Of a DNA stretch of 64,000 nt, positions 18,357-26,446 are shown piece after piece; positions within the stretch are counted from its first letter, which is position 1; the number at the start of each line of letters is the position of its first letter. The DNA is from Hyphomicrobiales bacterium (GTDB lineage: Bacteria; Pseudomonadota; Alphaproteobacteria; Rhizobiales; Rhizobiaceae). The position numbers were made by a program, and so were the translations under genes. Location: NCBI GenBank assembly GCA_900466605.1, contig UBMU01000009.1:216962-280961 (forward strand), in the 5' to 3' direction. Below the pieces are notes generated by a model, which saw only the letters and a list, made by a program, of their open reading frames with translations, did not search any database and was not told where the DNA came from.

Positions 18357-19193
18357 ATGCTCTTCGACACACACCTGCACATCGTTGATAGGCAGGCGCT
18401 CGATTATCCCTGGCTCTCCGGCGCTGGTGACCTCAATCGGGACAATGTCTACGAGGACTATGCGCGCGATGCACTGCGCTGCGGGATATCCAATGTCCTA
18501 CATATGGAAGTGGACGTTGCGCCAGAGCGCATCGAGGACGAAACCAACTACGTCAGGAAGGTCAGCCGGCGCCCTGGCAGCCTCGTGCGCGGTGTCATCG
18601 CCGCTTGCCGGCCCGAGGAGGATGGATTCGCGGCCTATCTCGAACGGGCGCTCGCAGATCCCTTTATCAAGGGGTTCCGCCGCGTCCTGCATGTGGCTCC
18701 CGACGATACGGCCAAACGGCCGCTTTTTCGCGAGAACATTAAGCGGCTCTCCGCTACCCGCTTGACCTTCGACCTCTGCGTCTTCCCGCATCAATTCGAA
18801 ACCATCCTCGCGCTCGTGGATCATTGCCCGGATGTTCGCTTCATTCTTGACCATTGCGCTAATCCACCGATCAAGGACGGCGTGAGCGAGGTCTGGCGCA
18901 AGGGCATCGTGGAATTCTCCCGCCGCCCGAATGTGACTGCAAAGATCTCAGGCGTTGTCGCCTATGGTGATCTTGAGAACTGGTCGGTCGACAGCCTGCG
19001 CCCTTATGTCGAGCATACGATCGGGCGCTTTGGCTGGGATCGTGTCGTCTGGGGCAGCGACTGGCCGGTCTGCACGCTGGGCGGCGGGCTCACGCCCTGG
19101 GTGGCGGCCACCCACGCGCTGACATCGGGCTGCAGCCCGGAGGAGCGCGATAAGCTCTATCAGGCCAACGCCAAGCGCATCTGGTCGATATGA
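18357..19193 (+). CDS. Amidohydrolase-family lactonase, probable L-fuconolactonase
   Basis: 278 residues, TIM-barrel amidohydrolase of COG3618. Metal motif HLH in LFDTHLHIVD, later His in ILDHCANP, and Asp in VWGSDWPV; the single-Asp DWP ending is typical of fuconolactonases and 2-pyrone-4,6-dicarboxylate hydrolase. Divergent from the probable ketodeoxyfuconate dehydrogenase, with 216 bases between, so both likely respond to the same sugar. GGGAGG lies 6 bases before ATG 18357. The dehydrogenase and dehydratase steps of the pathway, and a transporter, are not nearby. Confidence 0.75.
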   Translation: MLFDTHLHIVDRQALDYPWLSGAGDLNRDNVYEDYARDALRCGISNVLHMEVDVAPERIEDETNYVRKVSRRPGSLVRGVIAACRPEEDGFAAYLERALADPFIKGFRRVLHVAPDDTAKRPLFRENIKRLSATRLTFDLCVFPHQFETILALVDHCPDVRFILDHCANPPIKDGVSEVWRKGIVEFSRRPNVTAKISGVVAYGDLENWSVDSLRPYVEHTIGRFGWDRVVWGSDWPVCTLGGGLTPWVAATHALTSGCSPEERDKLYQANAKRIWSI

Positions 19194-19199
19194 TACGAA

Positions 19200-19228
19200 A
19201 AAGGGCGGCGCCATCGGCACCGCCCTTT
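19200..19228. terminator. Bidirectional terminator between lactonase and transaldolase
   Basis: AAAGGGCGG (19200-19208) pairs with CCGCCCTTT (19220-19228); the inner GCC/GGC extends the stem. A-run on the left and T's on the right serve both convergent genes. Confidence 0.8.
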
Positions 19229-19249
19229 CCGTTGGAATGCTCGGAGCCT

Positions 19250-20215
19250 CTAAGCGGCTGCCAGTTGCAATTCCTTCTGGACGTTGCTGCGCAGGGTGCC
19301 GAGATCCTTGGCGAAAGCGCGGATGCCTTCGGCGAGCTTTTCGGTCGCCATCGCGTCTTCGTTCATCATCCAGCGGAAGGTCTTTTCGTCGACCGTGATC
19401 TTCGGCGCCGGCTTCGTCACGTCAGGCGACAGCTTGCGCTCGAGCTTGCCCTGATCGTTTGAGAGTTCGTCGAGCAGGTTCGGCGCGATCGTCAGGCGAT
19501 CGCAACCAGCTAGCGCTTCGATTTCACCTGCGCTGCGGAACGATGCACCCATGACAATCGTCTTGATGTCGTTGGCCTTGTAGTAGTTGTAGATATCACG
19601 GACGGAGACGACGCCCGGATCTTCCTCAGGCGTGAATTCCTTGCCCGTCGATTTTTTGTACCAGTCGAGAATACGGCCGACGAACGGCGAGATCAGGAAC
19701 ACCTTGGCGTCGGCGCAGGCAACTGCCTGAGCCTTGGAGAACAGAAGCGTCAGATTGCAGTCAATGCCTTCCTTCTGAAGGACTTCAGCTGCGCGGATGC
19801 CTTCCCAGGTGGAAGCCAGCTTGATGAGAATGCGGTCGCGCTCGATGCCGCGCTCCTTGTAGGCGGCGATGATCGAACGTGCTTTCGCAAGCGACGCTTC
19901 GGTATCGAAGGAAAGGTCTGCATCAACTTCGGTCGACACGCGGCCCGGAACGAGCTTCACCAGCGCTGCGCCGACGGAGATCGCGAGACGATCGGCAACG
20001 GCAGCAGAAACGGCGTCCGGGTTGCCGCCCTGCTTCTTGCCCCAGGCAACGGCTTCCTTGATCGCGTCTGCGAACATCGGCGTGCCAAGTGCCTTGAGCA
20101 CGATGCTCGGGTTCGTGGTGCAATCGACCGGCTTCAGGCGGGCAACAGCCTCGATGTCACCGGTGTCGGCAACGACGGTGGTAATTTCGCGGAGTTGGTC
20201 AAGCTTGGATGTCAT
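19250..20215 (-). CDS. tal: Transaldolase
   Basis: Transfers a dihydroxyacetone unit between sedoheptulose 7-phosphate and glyceraldehyde 3-phosphate in the pentose phosphate pathway. 321 residues, TalB type. Schiff-base Lys132 in [11 protein letters not shown], catalytic Asp17 in VVADTGD, and the TTNPS motif (33-37) are present, as are CNLTLLFS and [15 protein letters not shown] lies before ATG 20215. The upstream 405 bases separate it from a divergent SorC regulator that may or may not control it. Confidence 0.95.
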   Translation of the reverse strand: MTSKLDQLREITTVVADTGDIEAVARLKPVDCTTNPSIVLKALGTPMFADAIKEAVAWGKKQGGNPDAVSAAVADRLAISVGAALVKLVPGRVSTEVDADLSFDTEASLAKARSIIAAYKERGIERDRILIKLASTWEGIRAAEVLQKEGIDCNLTLLFSKAQAVACADAKVFLISPFVGRILDWYKKSTGKEFTPEEDPGVVSVRDIYNYYKANDIKTIVMGASFRSAGEIEALAGCDRLTIAPNLLDELSNDQGKLERKLSPDVTKPAPKITVDEKTFRWMMNEDAMATEKLAEGIRAFAKDLGTLRSNVQKELQLAAA

Positions 20216-20620
20216 GGTTACAGGTCCTTTTGACTTGAGCTGCAGGCCGAACGTCGTCCGGCAAAATTTATCTACGAACGGGCAGTCTGCATATGAGCAT
20301 CAGATGTGCCCGCCTCTTCCGAACGAACCACCAAATGAGAGGAACGGCGTGCGTCGTCGCGCAACGTCAAGCCTCGACTTCTCGGCACATCAGGCAATAG
20401 CGCAAGTGCCGATAAAGACTTCTCGCCTGGCCGCACATTGCCTCCTCAAACGCACAAGAGCGACTTCTTCACGGCGACTATCGCTATTCCTACCTAGATA
20501 TGTCAAGGACATTTGTGTATTTCAATTGACATAAGTGTCACGCCCGTCATTATCGGGCTAGCAAACGCACCTGTCCTGGCTTGATGGTAGATCTAGGGCG
20601 CAATTCGCTCCGGAGGAGAT
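20216..20620. other. 405-base gene-free region between tal and the SorC regulator
   Basis: Holds the tal leader and promoter on one side and an AT-rich segment (20485-20545) with nested inverted repeats before the SorC gene. No conserved small ORF or RNA gene is recognisable in 20230-20480. Confidence 0.6.
20499..20540. promoter_or_regulatory. Nested inverted repeats upstream of the SorC-family gene
   Basis: TATGTCAA (20499-20506) is mirrored by TTGACATA (20526-20533). Within this, ATGTC-AAG-GACAT (20500-20512) and TGACA-TAAG-TGTCA (20527-20540) are each palindromic. Two dimer sites with centres about 28 bases apart suggest an operator for the adjacent regulator, 80-120 bases before its start codon. 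Confidence 0.55.
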
Positions 20621-21604
20621 GTGGCCAAGCTCAAACGCGGAACGCACACGGCTTATTCTGAAGCATCGTCGCTGAGATTGCGTGCGGCCTGGCTCTACTA
20701 CAATCAGGGGCTGACGCAGAAGGACGTTGCCGAGCAGCTCGGCATCAGCCGCACGACGGTGATCCGCCTCCTCGACGAGGCGATGAAACGCAGCGAAGTG
20801 CAGATCTGGATCAACGACTCGATCGGCGACTGCGTCGAACTGTCGGTGAAGCTTGAGCGCGCCTATGGCCTCGACGAAGCGATCGTCGTGCCGGCACCGG
20901 CGCAGCCGGATGCCAATTCGCTAGCAAAGAGCGTTGGTCTTGCACTCGGACAGTTTCTCTCCGAAGCCATCCCCGACGACTACACGATCGGCGTCGGCTG
21001 GGGCCGCACCATGACGGCCTCTCTATCCAGCTTCCGGCCACCTCGCCGTGACAATTGCAAGGTCGTCTCCCTGCTCGGTGGCGTTGTCGCCGTCCATCAG
21101 ACGAACCCGATCGACTACACTTGGCGCCTGGCGAGCCAACTCGGCGCCGAATGCTACATGTTCTTGGCCCCACTGCTGGTGGATTCGACGGAGACGAAGC
21201 GAAACCTCATCGAGAAATGCGGATTGGACACGATCTATCGGCTGGCAGAAACACTGGATCTCGCGATCGTCAGCTGCGGCGATATCGGCCCACATTCGAC
21301 CTCTCTGTCGGAGGGATGGATCTCGAAGGCGGAGTTGCAGCAACTGATCGACGCAGGCTGCGTCTGTGATACGATGTTCAACTTCCTCGACAAGGACGGC
21401 AACACGATCGATCACTCGATCAACAGCCGCGTCATGTCGGTAGATCTCGAGACCCTCAAGAAGGCCAAGCATATCGTGCTGTCATCGGGCGGCGCGCATC
21501 GGGCCGTTGCAATACGGGCCACCATCAAGCGGATCGGCTGCAACACCCTGATCACCGACGAGAGTGCTGCAAAGGCGCTGTTGGGCCTGGCAGAAGTAAA
21601 CTGA
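20621..21604 (+). CDS. SorC/DeoR-family sugar-binding transcriptional regulator
   Basis: 327 residues. N-terminal helix-turn-helix (about 20-60: LRAAWLYYNQGLTQKDVAEQLGISRTTVIRLLDEA) and a C-terminal sugar-phosphate-binding domain with the typical GVGWGRTM, VVSLLGG and DEAIVVPAP blocks. Start is GTG 20621 with GGAGG four bases upstream. It is the second SorC regulator in the window and has no sugar operon beside it apart from divergent tal, so its regulon is unclear; a pentose or polyol phosphate is the expected effector type. Confidence 0.85.
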   Translation: MAKLKRGTHTAYSEASSLRLRAAWLYYNQGLTQKDVAEQLGISRTTVIRLLDEAMKRSEVQIWINDSIGDCVELSVKLERAYGLDEAIVVPAPAQPDANSLAKSVGLALGQFLSEAIPDDYTIGVGWGRTMTASLSSFRPPRRDNCKVVSLLGGVVAVHQTNPIDYTWRLASQLGAECYMFLAPLLVDSTETKRNLIEKCGLDTIYRLAETLDLAIVSCGDIGPHSTSLSEGWISKAELQQLIDAGCVCDTMFNFLDKDGNTIDHSINSRVMSVDLETLKKAKHIVLSSGGAHRAVAIRATIKRIGCNTLITDESAAKALLGLAEVN

Positions 21605-21612
21605 CGGCTCCG

Positions 21613-22092
21613 TTACCGCAGTTGGCACAGGTGCGACAATTGCGATTGCGCCCAGTTGCGCCCGAAATCCTGCGTATCCGGCAATCCCGATAACAGACTT
21701 CCGATCTCGCCGTCGATTTCTATGCGGGTGTCTGTGATCCTGCATGCACCCACGTCGAGGGAGACGGTGGCGACAACCTTGCCCTCTACCGGCGCCATCT
21801 GAAAGAGCGCGTCATCGCCGGTCTCGCACGTCAAGAGCGCTGTTGCCCTGATGGATGCGAGACCGCCTCCCGTCGAACAGACATCTGCGGACACGACCTT
21901 GAGACTGCTGGTGCGATTAGGCCCCATGGGAAGTTGCTCACACAACTGCGCGGTCGATATCGCTCGCGCCACATCCGGCCATTGCGGACTGCTCATCGCC
22001 GATTTGCAGCTGGCCCAGGCTGGGACCAACGACATCGCGAGCAAACCAACAGCAATGCCGACAATCTTGCACGGCGTTTCTCCAGGCTTCAT
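21613..22092 (-). CDS. Small secreted protein, function unknown
   Basis: 159 residues. Signal peptide MKPGETPCKIVGIAVGLLAMSLVPAWA with cleavage near residue 27, leaving a mature protein of about 130 residues with Cys in SCKSAM, QLCEQL, ADVCSTGG, LLTCETG, GACRITD and HLCQLR. Six Cys suggest three disulfides, so it is folded in the periplasm or outside. I do not recognise the family. GAGGCGGAA lies directly before ATG 22092; the longer frame to 22125 lacks a site. Convergent with the SorC gene, 8 bases apart. Confidence 0.6.
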   Translation of the reverse strand: MKPGETPCKIVGIAVGLLAMSLVPAWASCKSAMSSPQWPDVARAISTAQLCEQLPMGPNRTSSLKVVSADVCSTGGGLASIRATALLTCETGDDALFQMAPVEGKVVATVSLDVGACRITDTRIEIDGEIGSLLSGLPDTQDFGRNWAQSQLSHLCQLR

Positions 22093-22206
22093 TTCCGCCT
22101 CCTCGAGTCCCAGCCACAGGATCAAACCCGCGATTCCCGAGTTTTTGATGGCGGAACTCTCGCGGGAGGAAGCCGATCCACAGGTTGGATCGGTGCGTCG
22201 CCGCGA

Positions 22207-23079
22207 TCACGCGTGCGCCGCCTCCCAGCCCAGCATCGCCCGCTTGCGCGTCAGGCCCCAATGATAGCCCGTCAATGCCCCGCTTTTGCCGAGCGCGCGG
22301 TGGCAGGGGACCACGAAGGAAATCGGATTGGCACCGACCGCCGCACCGACCGCACGCATGGCCTTCGGCCGGCCGATGTCGTGGGCGATATCGCTGTAGG
22401 TGACGGCCTTACCGAAGGGAATCTTCAACAGGCTTTCCCATACCTGCACCTGAAAATCGGTGCCGATCAACACAACACGCAGGGGTTGCTCCGACGTCCA
22501 GCGTCCGGGCTCGAAAATCCGCGTGGCGTAAGGCGCCGTCGCTTCGTTATCCTCGACATAGGCTGCGTTTGGCCAACGGCATGTCATGTCGTCAAGGCAA
22601 GCCGCCTCATCGCCGTGGTTGCTGAAGGCAAGCCCCGCGAGACCACGGTCCGTCGCCATGACAAGCGCAACGCCGAACGGTGAAGGATGAAAGCCGTAAC
22701 GGATCGTCAGCCCGCCGCCCCTGGCCTTCCATTCTCCTGGCGACATCGCCTCATGTGTAACGAAGAGATCGTGAAGGCGACTGGGGCCGGAAAGCCCGAC
22801 CTCGATCGAGGTCTCCAGCAAAGGCATAGCCTCTTCGCGAAGAAGCCGCTTTGCGTGGTCCAGCGTGACCGCCTGCAGGAAAGCCTTCGGAGACAGACCC
22901 GCCCAACGAGTAAACGTCTTCTGCAGCTGCGTCGGCGACTGGTTGAGCCGCGCTGCGATCGTTTCGAGAGACGGCTGATCGCGATAATCCTCGGTGATGA
23001 GTTCGATCACCTGGCGCACGGTTTCGTAATCAGAGCCATCAGGCGTGATGTCGTTGTTCAGCTTGGCTACCATGTTCAT
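22207..23079 (-). CDS. AraC HTH fused to methylated-DNA-protein-cysteine methyltransferase (Ada-like, truncated)
   Basis: Repairs O6-alkylguanine by transferring the alkyl group to Cys259 in the PCHR motif (residues 258-261). 290 residues: AraC helix-turn-helix (about 20-118, LETIAARLNQSPTQLQKTF) then the Ogt domain (GTDFQVQVWESLLKIPFGKAVTYSDIA). E. coli Ada has about 60 more N-terminal residues with the zinc-bound phosphotriester-accepting Cys; these are absent, so methylphosphotriester sensing cannot occur in the usual way. AAGGAG sits 7 bases before ATG 23079. Confidence 0.88.
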   Translation of the reverse strand: MNMVAKLNNDITPDGSDYETVRQVIELITEDYRDQPSLETIAARLNQSPTQLQKTFTRWAGLSPKAFLQAVTLDHAKRLLREEAMPLLETSIEVGLSGPSRLHDLFVTHEAMSPGEWKARGGGLTIRYGFHPSPFGVALVMATDRGLAGLAFSNHGDEAACLDDMTCRWPNAAYVEDNEATAPYATRIFEPGRWTSEQPLRVVLIGTDFQVQVWESLLKIPFGKAVTYSDIAHDIGRPKAMRAVGAAVGANPISFVVPCHRALGKSGALTGYHWGLTRKRAMLGWEAAHA

Positions 23080-23148
23080 GATCTTTCTCCTTGCATCAAG
23101 GAGATAGTCAAGTGCGCCCTTGCAAACCACCCGATTCTTGCGTGCCGA

Positions 23149-23643
23149 TCAAATCCGTTGCTTGACGGTGGCCAGCGCCCGCTTGAAGGCCTTGGCAAAG
23201 CTCTCGCGGTCCTCGGGGTTGAGGAAGGAACCGATATCCGTGCCCCGCCCCTCGCCGGAGATGTACATCGAAAGGATGCCGATCTCCTTGTGCCGGCGCA
23301 CGAAGAAGCGCGTCCAGAACGGATTGAAATGATGCTCGATCATCCGGCCCGAGGGCGCGAACTTCCGGACGGAAATGTCCGTGCGCGACACGGTCACCTC
23401 TTCCCGTGCGCGGCCGGACCGGTAGTTGAGCCAGAAGGCGCCGTAGAGCAGCAGAAAATCCAACCCGAAAAAGAAACCGATCGGCCAAGCGCCTGTCGCC
23501 ACAAAGAACATGCCGGACATGCAGCAGACAGTACCGGTGAGAAGCAGCAACACCTTGAAGCCCTTGCGGCCGAGCGACCGGTACGGAAAAAGCTCCGCGG
23601 CAAAAACAGGTTCTTCGTTGGCTCTATCGGCGTTGCTTTCCAT
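23149..23643 (-). CDS. DUF2244 membrane protein
   Basis: 164 residues, two membrane helices close together (GFKVLLLLTGTVCCMSGMFFVATG and IGFFFGLDFLLLYGAFWLNYRS) followed by a soluble domain with the conserved REEVTVSRTDISVRKFAP and a C-terminal RESFAKAFKRAL helix. This matches DUF2244, a rhizobial and rhodobacterial family of unknown function. Start may be 23643 or 23646 (adjacent ATGs) or 23670. It is divergent from nth with almost no space between, see the finding on overlap. Confidence 0.78.
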   Translation of the reverse strand: MESNADRANEEPVFAAELFPYRSLGRKGFKVLLLLTGTVCCMSGMFFVATGAWPIGFFFGLDFLLLYGAFWLNYRSGRAREEVTVSRTDISVRKFAPSGRMIEHHFNPFWTRFFVRRHKEIGILSMYISGEGRGTDIGSFLNPEDRESFAKAFKRALATVKQRI

Positions 23644-23668
23644 CATGGCTGCCAAGTATAGATTTTCC

Positions 23669-24451
23669 ATGCCGACTCCGAAACTCAAATCCGCCGTCAC
23701 ATCGTCGCAGAACTCGAAAGTCATCGTTCGCCGCAAGAAGCCGGCAACGGTCCGCTCGGTCTATTCCGAAGCCGAGCGCGAGGAGATATTCCGCCGCTTT
23801 TCCGTGCAGCGACCCGAGCCGAAGGGCGAGCTGGAGCACACCAACCCGTTCACGCTCGTTGTGGCAGTCGCCTTCTCGGCCCAGGCGACGGATGCCGGCG
23901 TCAACAAGGCAACGCGGGCCCTCTTCAGGATCGCCGACACGCCCGAAAAGATGCTGGCGCTCGGCGAAGAGAAGGTGCGCGACTACATCAAGACGATCGG
24001 TCTCTATCGCAACAAGGCGAAGAACGTCATCGCGCTCTCGCAGATGCTGGTCGACAAGTTCGGCGGCGTTGTGCCGCAAACGCGCGACGAGCTGGTCGTG
24101 CTCCCTGGTGTCGGCCGTAAGACCGCCAACGTCGTGCTCTCCATGGCCTTCGGCCAGGCGACGATGGCCGTCGACACTCATATCTTCCGTATCGCCAATC
24201 GCATCAAGTTGGCACCCGGCAAGACGCCCGACGAGGTCGAGGAACGGCTGATGAAGGTAGTGCCGAAACACTACCTCTATCACGCGCACCACTGGCTGAT
24301 CCTGCACGGCCGCTACACCTGCAAGGCCCGCAAGCCGGAATGCGAGCACTGCGTCATCGCCGACATCTGCAAGTCGCCCGAAAAGACCTGGGACATCCCG
24401 GCGCCACTGGTCGAGTTACCACCTCAGATTATCGGAGAGGCTGTCGAGTAA
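23669..24451 (+). CDS. nth: Endonuclease III
   Basis: DNA glycosylase/AP lyase for oxidised pyrimidines. 260 residues from ATG 23669. Helix-hairpin-helix LPGVGRKTANVVL carries catalytic Lys151, with Asp169 in MAVDTHIFR; the [4Fe-4S] cluster Cys are 218, 225, 228 and 234 (C-X6-C-X2-C-X5-C). About 30 extra N-terminal basic residues precede the usual core, common in rhizobial Nth. An alternative ATG is at 23645; neither start has a clear ribosome site. Its last 36 bases overlap the convergent TetR gene. Confidence 0.93.
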   Translation: MPTPKLKSAVTSSQNSKVIVRRKKPATVRSVYSEAEREEIFRRFSVQRPEPKGELEHTNPFTLVVAVAFSAQATDAGVNKATRALFRIADTPEKMLALGEEKVRDYIKTIGLYRNKAKNVIALSQMLVDKFGGVVPQTRDELVVLPGVGRKTANVVLSMAFGQATMAVDTHIFRIANRIKLAPGKTPDEVEERLMKVVPKHYLYHAHHWLILHGRYTCKARKPECEHCVIADICKSPEKTWDIPAPLVELPPQIIGEAVE

Positions 24452-24994
24452 GGCGGCAATCGCGCGCTCATAGTCGGCACGGTCCTCGCCGGCAGCAATC
24501 GCTATCGCGGCTCGGTCGAAGGCCGCCGAAAGAAGCCGTGTGATCGGCAACAGCATCGGTCCCGCGCCTGGAAGGTAAGCCTCAAGACCACGGTGAAGCG
24601 TCGATTCAGCGTTCTCTTCATCGATGGCGCCGGCGTCACGCAGGCCAAGCACGGCAGGAGCCTCCAGAAGGAGCAGCTTCGTTCGCCCGTCCTGCGCCAT
24701 TGCGTCGAAGTACGCCGAACCACCCTCCAGCAAAGCCTGTCGCGGCGCCAGGTGGTCTGAGGTGCGCGCTTCGATTGCCTCGGCAACCGCTATCGCCTCC
24801 CGTTCAACGACCGCGCGAAACAGTGCCTTCTTGTCTTCAAAGTGATGGTAAAGCGCACCGCGTGTCACGCCAGCGGCGGCAACGATATCTGGCGTTGCCG
24901 TATCGGCGAAGCCTTTTTCCACAAAGAGCCGTCGCGCCGCGTCAAGCAACGTCTGCTTTGTCTGTTCGGTTCGCTCACGGTTGCTTCTGCTCAT
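24416..24994 (-). CDS. TetR/AcrR family repressor
   Basis: 192 residues. Helix-turn-helix at residues 10-55 (LLDAARRLFVEKGFADTATPDIVAAAGVTRGALYHHF). Divergent from a VOC-family gene with two near-identical operator copies between them, so it very likely represses that gene and itself. Its 3' end overlaps nth by 36 bases on the opposite strand, so the last 11 codons are antisense to nth codons. Effector unknown. Confidence 0.87.
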   Translation of the reverse strand: MSRSNRERTEQTKQTLLDAARRLFVEKGFADTATPDIVAAAGVTRGALYHHFEDKKALFRAVVEREAIAVAEAIEARTSDHLAPRQALLEGGSAYFDAMAQDGRTKLLLLEAPAVLGLRDAGAIDEENAESTLHRGLEAYLPGAGPMLLPITRLLSAAFDRAAIAIAAGEDRADYERAIAALLDSLSDNLRW

Positions 24995-25005
24995 TACGCC
25001 TCTTT

Positions 25006-25057
25006 ACATACATTCTGTACGTATGTTAATAATCCAAACATACAGACTGTACGTAAA
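25006..25057. promoter_or_regulatory. Tandem TetR operators between the TetR and VOC genes
   Basis: Site 1 starts at 25006 and site 2 at 25038, exactly 32 bases apart. They share ACATACA-NN-CTGTACGTA. Each is an imperfect palindrome built on TACA...TGTA; site 2 contains the perfect TACAG-A-CTGTA. Site 1 lies just upstream of the TetR start (24994) and site 2 is followed by the VOC ribosome site (GGAGG, 25066-25070). Confidence 0.75.
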
Positions 25058-25077
25058 ATCGGGCCGGAGGAAAAGAT

Positions 25078-25503
25078 ATGAAGTCGACCAGCTACTACCC
25101 CGTGATCATGACGGACCAAATTCATGAAACGGCTGGCTTCTATATCAGGCATTTCCGCTTCAAGGCGCTGTTCGAAAGCGATTGGTATATCCACCTGCAA
25201 TCGATCGAAGCCGAACATGTCACAATCGCCATTCTCGATGGCAACCACGAGACGATCCCGGAGATTGCGCGTGGCAAAGTATCCGGACTGCTGCTCAATT
25301 TCGAAGTGGAGGATGTCGATACTATCTACGCGACCTGCCGCGAAGCACAGCTGCCAATCCTGAAACCGATCTGCGACGAGGATTTCGGCCAGAGACACTT
25401 CATCACGGCAGATCCGAACGGCGTTTTAATCGACATCATCAAGCCGATACCACCAAGTGCCGAGTTCGCCGCGATGTATGATGCCACGGCGCTACCGACC
25501 TGA
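25078..25503 (+). CDS. VOC (glyoxalase/bleomycin resistance) family protein
   Basis: 141 residues. Two betaalphabetabetabeta repeats: [27 protein letters not shown] and [20 protein letters not shown] with the C-terminal [17 protein letters not shown]. The metal-binding pattern is partial, so it may bind rather than convert a small molecule. GGAGG lies 7 bases before ATG 25078. Controlled in all likelihood by the divergent TetR protein, which suggests response to a toxic organic compound or antibiotic. Confidence 0.8.
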   Translation: MKSTSYYPVIMTDQIHETAGFYIRHFRFKALFESDWYIHLQSIEAEHVTIAILDGNHETIPEIARGKVSGLLLNFEVEDVDTIYATCREAQLPILKPICDEDFGQRHFITADPNGVLIDIIKPIPPSAEFAAMYDATALPT

Positions 25504-25505
25504 GA

Positions 25506-26219
25506 CTAACCTCGAAAGCCTGCATCCTCGCGGGAAATCAGCTTGTGCAGGTGCACCATCAATCCTGCGGCAAAGAGCGGCGTCAGTAGATTGACGATCG
25601 GAATGGCGAGAAAGGCCGCAATGGCAAGCCCCGCCAGAAAGACTGTCACAGCATGTTTGGCCCGGAACGATCGGGCCTCCTGCGGCGAACGGAACCGCAT
25701 CGCGGCAAACTCGAAGAACTCGCGGCCGAGCAGATAGCCGTTGACCAGGAAGAAGGCGATCAGGTTGACGCCCGGCACGAAGAGCAGGAAAAGCGCAACG
25801 ATATTGCCTAGAACGATCACACCGAGAAATTTGATCGAGCTTGCGATCGCCGGGCCGAGCGGCATCGCCGTGCCGAGCGGATCCGAGGGATAGTCTCGTT
25901 TTTCCACCACCTCAGCCACATCATCGAGAAACAGGCCGGCAATCAGCGCCGTCACCGGTGACAGCAATAGTGCCAATCCAAGCGCGAGCCCGATGCCGGC
26001 GCCGACGGCAAGCACGAAGCCGAGCCAGCCTGCCCAATCGGGCACGGCCGGAAAAAAGCTGGCAATCCACGGAAAGACAAAGGACATGAAGGCGCTGCGC
26101 AACGCCAACCACAGCCCGACGAGCACCAAGAGGGTCAAACCCAAAACCTTCCAGAACACTGAGCGTGTTTCCGCCGCAAAAAGATTGACGATGGATAGGC
26201 GGGCGGCCTGAAAGATCAT
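25506..26219 (-). CDS. EI24/CysZ-like membrane protein
   Basis: 237 residues, about six hydrophobic segments, with the family stretches LSPVTALIAGLFLDDVAEVVEKRDYP and GVNLIAFFLVNGYLLGREFFEFAAMR. This is the EI24 (etoposide-induced 2.4) family that includes the sulfate transporter CysZ; bacterial members outside CysZ proper are uncharacterised, so a sulfate role is only possible. Start at 26219 (MIFQAARLSIV); the long upstream frame is AT-rich noncoding sequence. Convergent with the VOC gene, 2 bases apart. Confidence 0.75.
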   Translation of the reverse strand: MIFQAARLSIVNLFAAETRSVFWKVLGLTLLVLVGLWLALRSAFMSFVFPWIASFFPAVPDWAGWLGFVLAVGAGIGLALGLALLLSPVTALIAGLFLDDVAEVVEKRDYPSDPLGTAMPLGPAIASSIKFLGVIVLGNIVALFLLFVPGVNLIAFFLVNGYLLGREFFEFAAMRFRSPQEARSFRAKHAVTVFLAGLAIAAFLAIPIVNLLTPLFAAGLMVHLHKLISREDAGFRG

Positions 26220-26446
26220 CCTGAGGTCTCCGGTTGCAATAACCATGTAGGAATCTGAACTTTGAACGGCAAGGCTGAAATAAATTGGGCCTATTAACCC
26301 AAAACTTGTCGGAAAACCTATGTTAATATATAGTAATTTATCATTTAAGATTGCTTGAGCCTGAGACGCAGCTTCCGGAATAGTTGCAAACGACAAGCGT
26401 TGCCTGAACTCCGAGAAATGCTCCCGGGAAGACCAGGACGGCTGAC

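Noticed and set aside
20216..20620. Possible small RNA gene or riboswitch before tal
   Set aside because: No conserved riboswitch core or terminator-bounded transcript visible.
22173..22193. CCGATCCA-N5-TGGATCGG hairpin as terminator of the Ada-like gene
   Set aside because: Perfect 8-base stem but no T-run on either strand; left unassigned.
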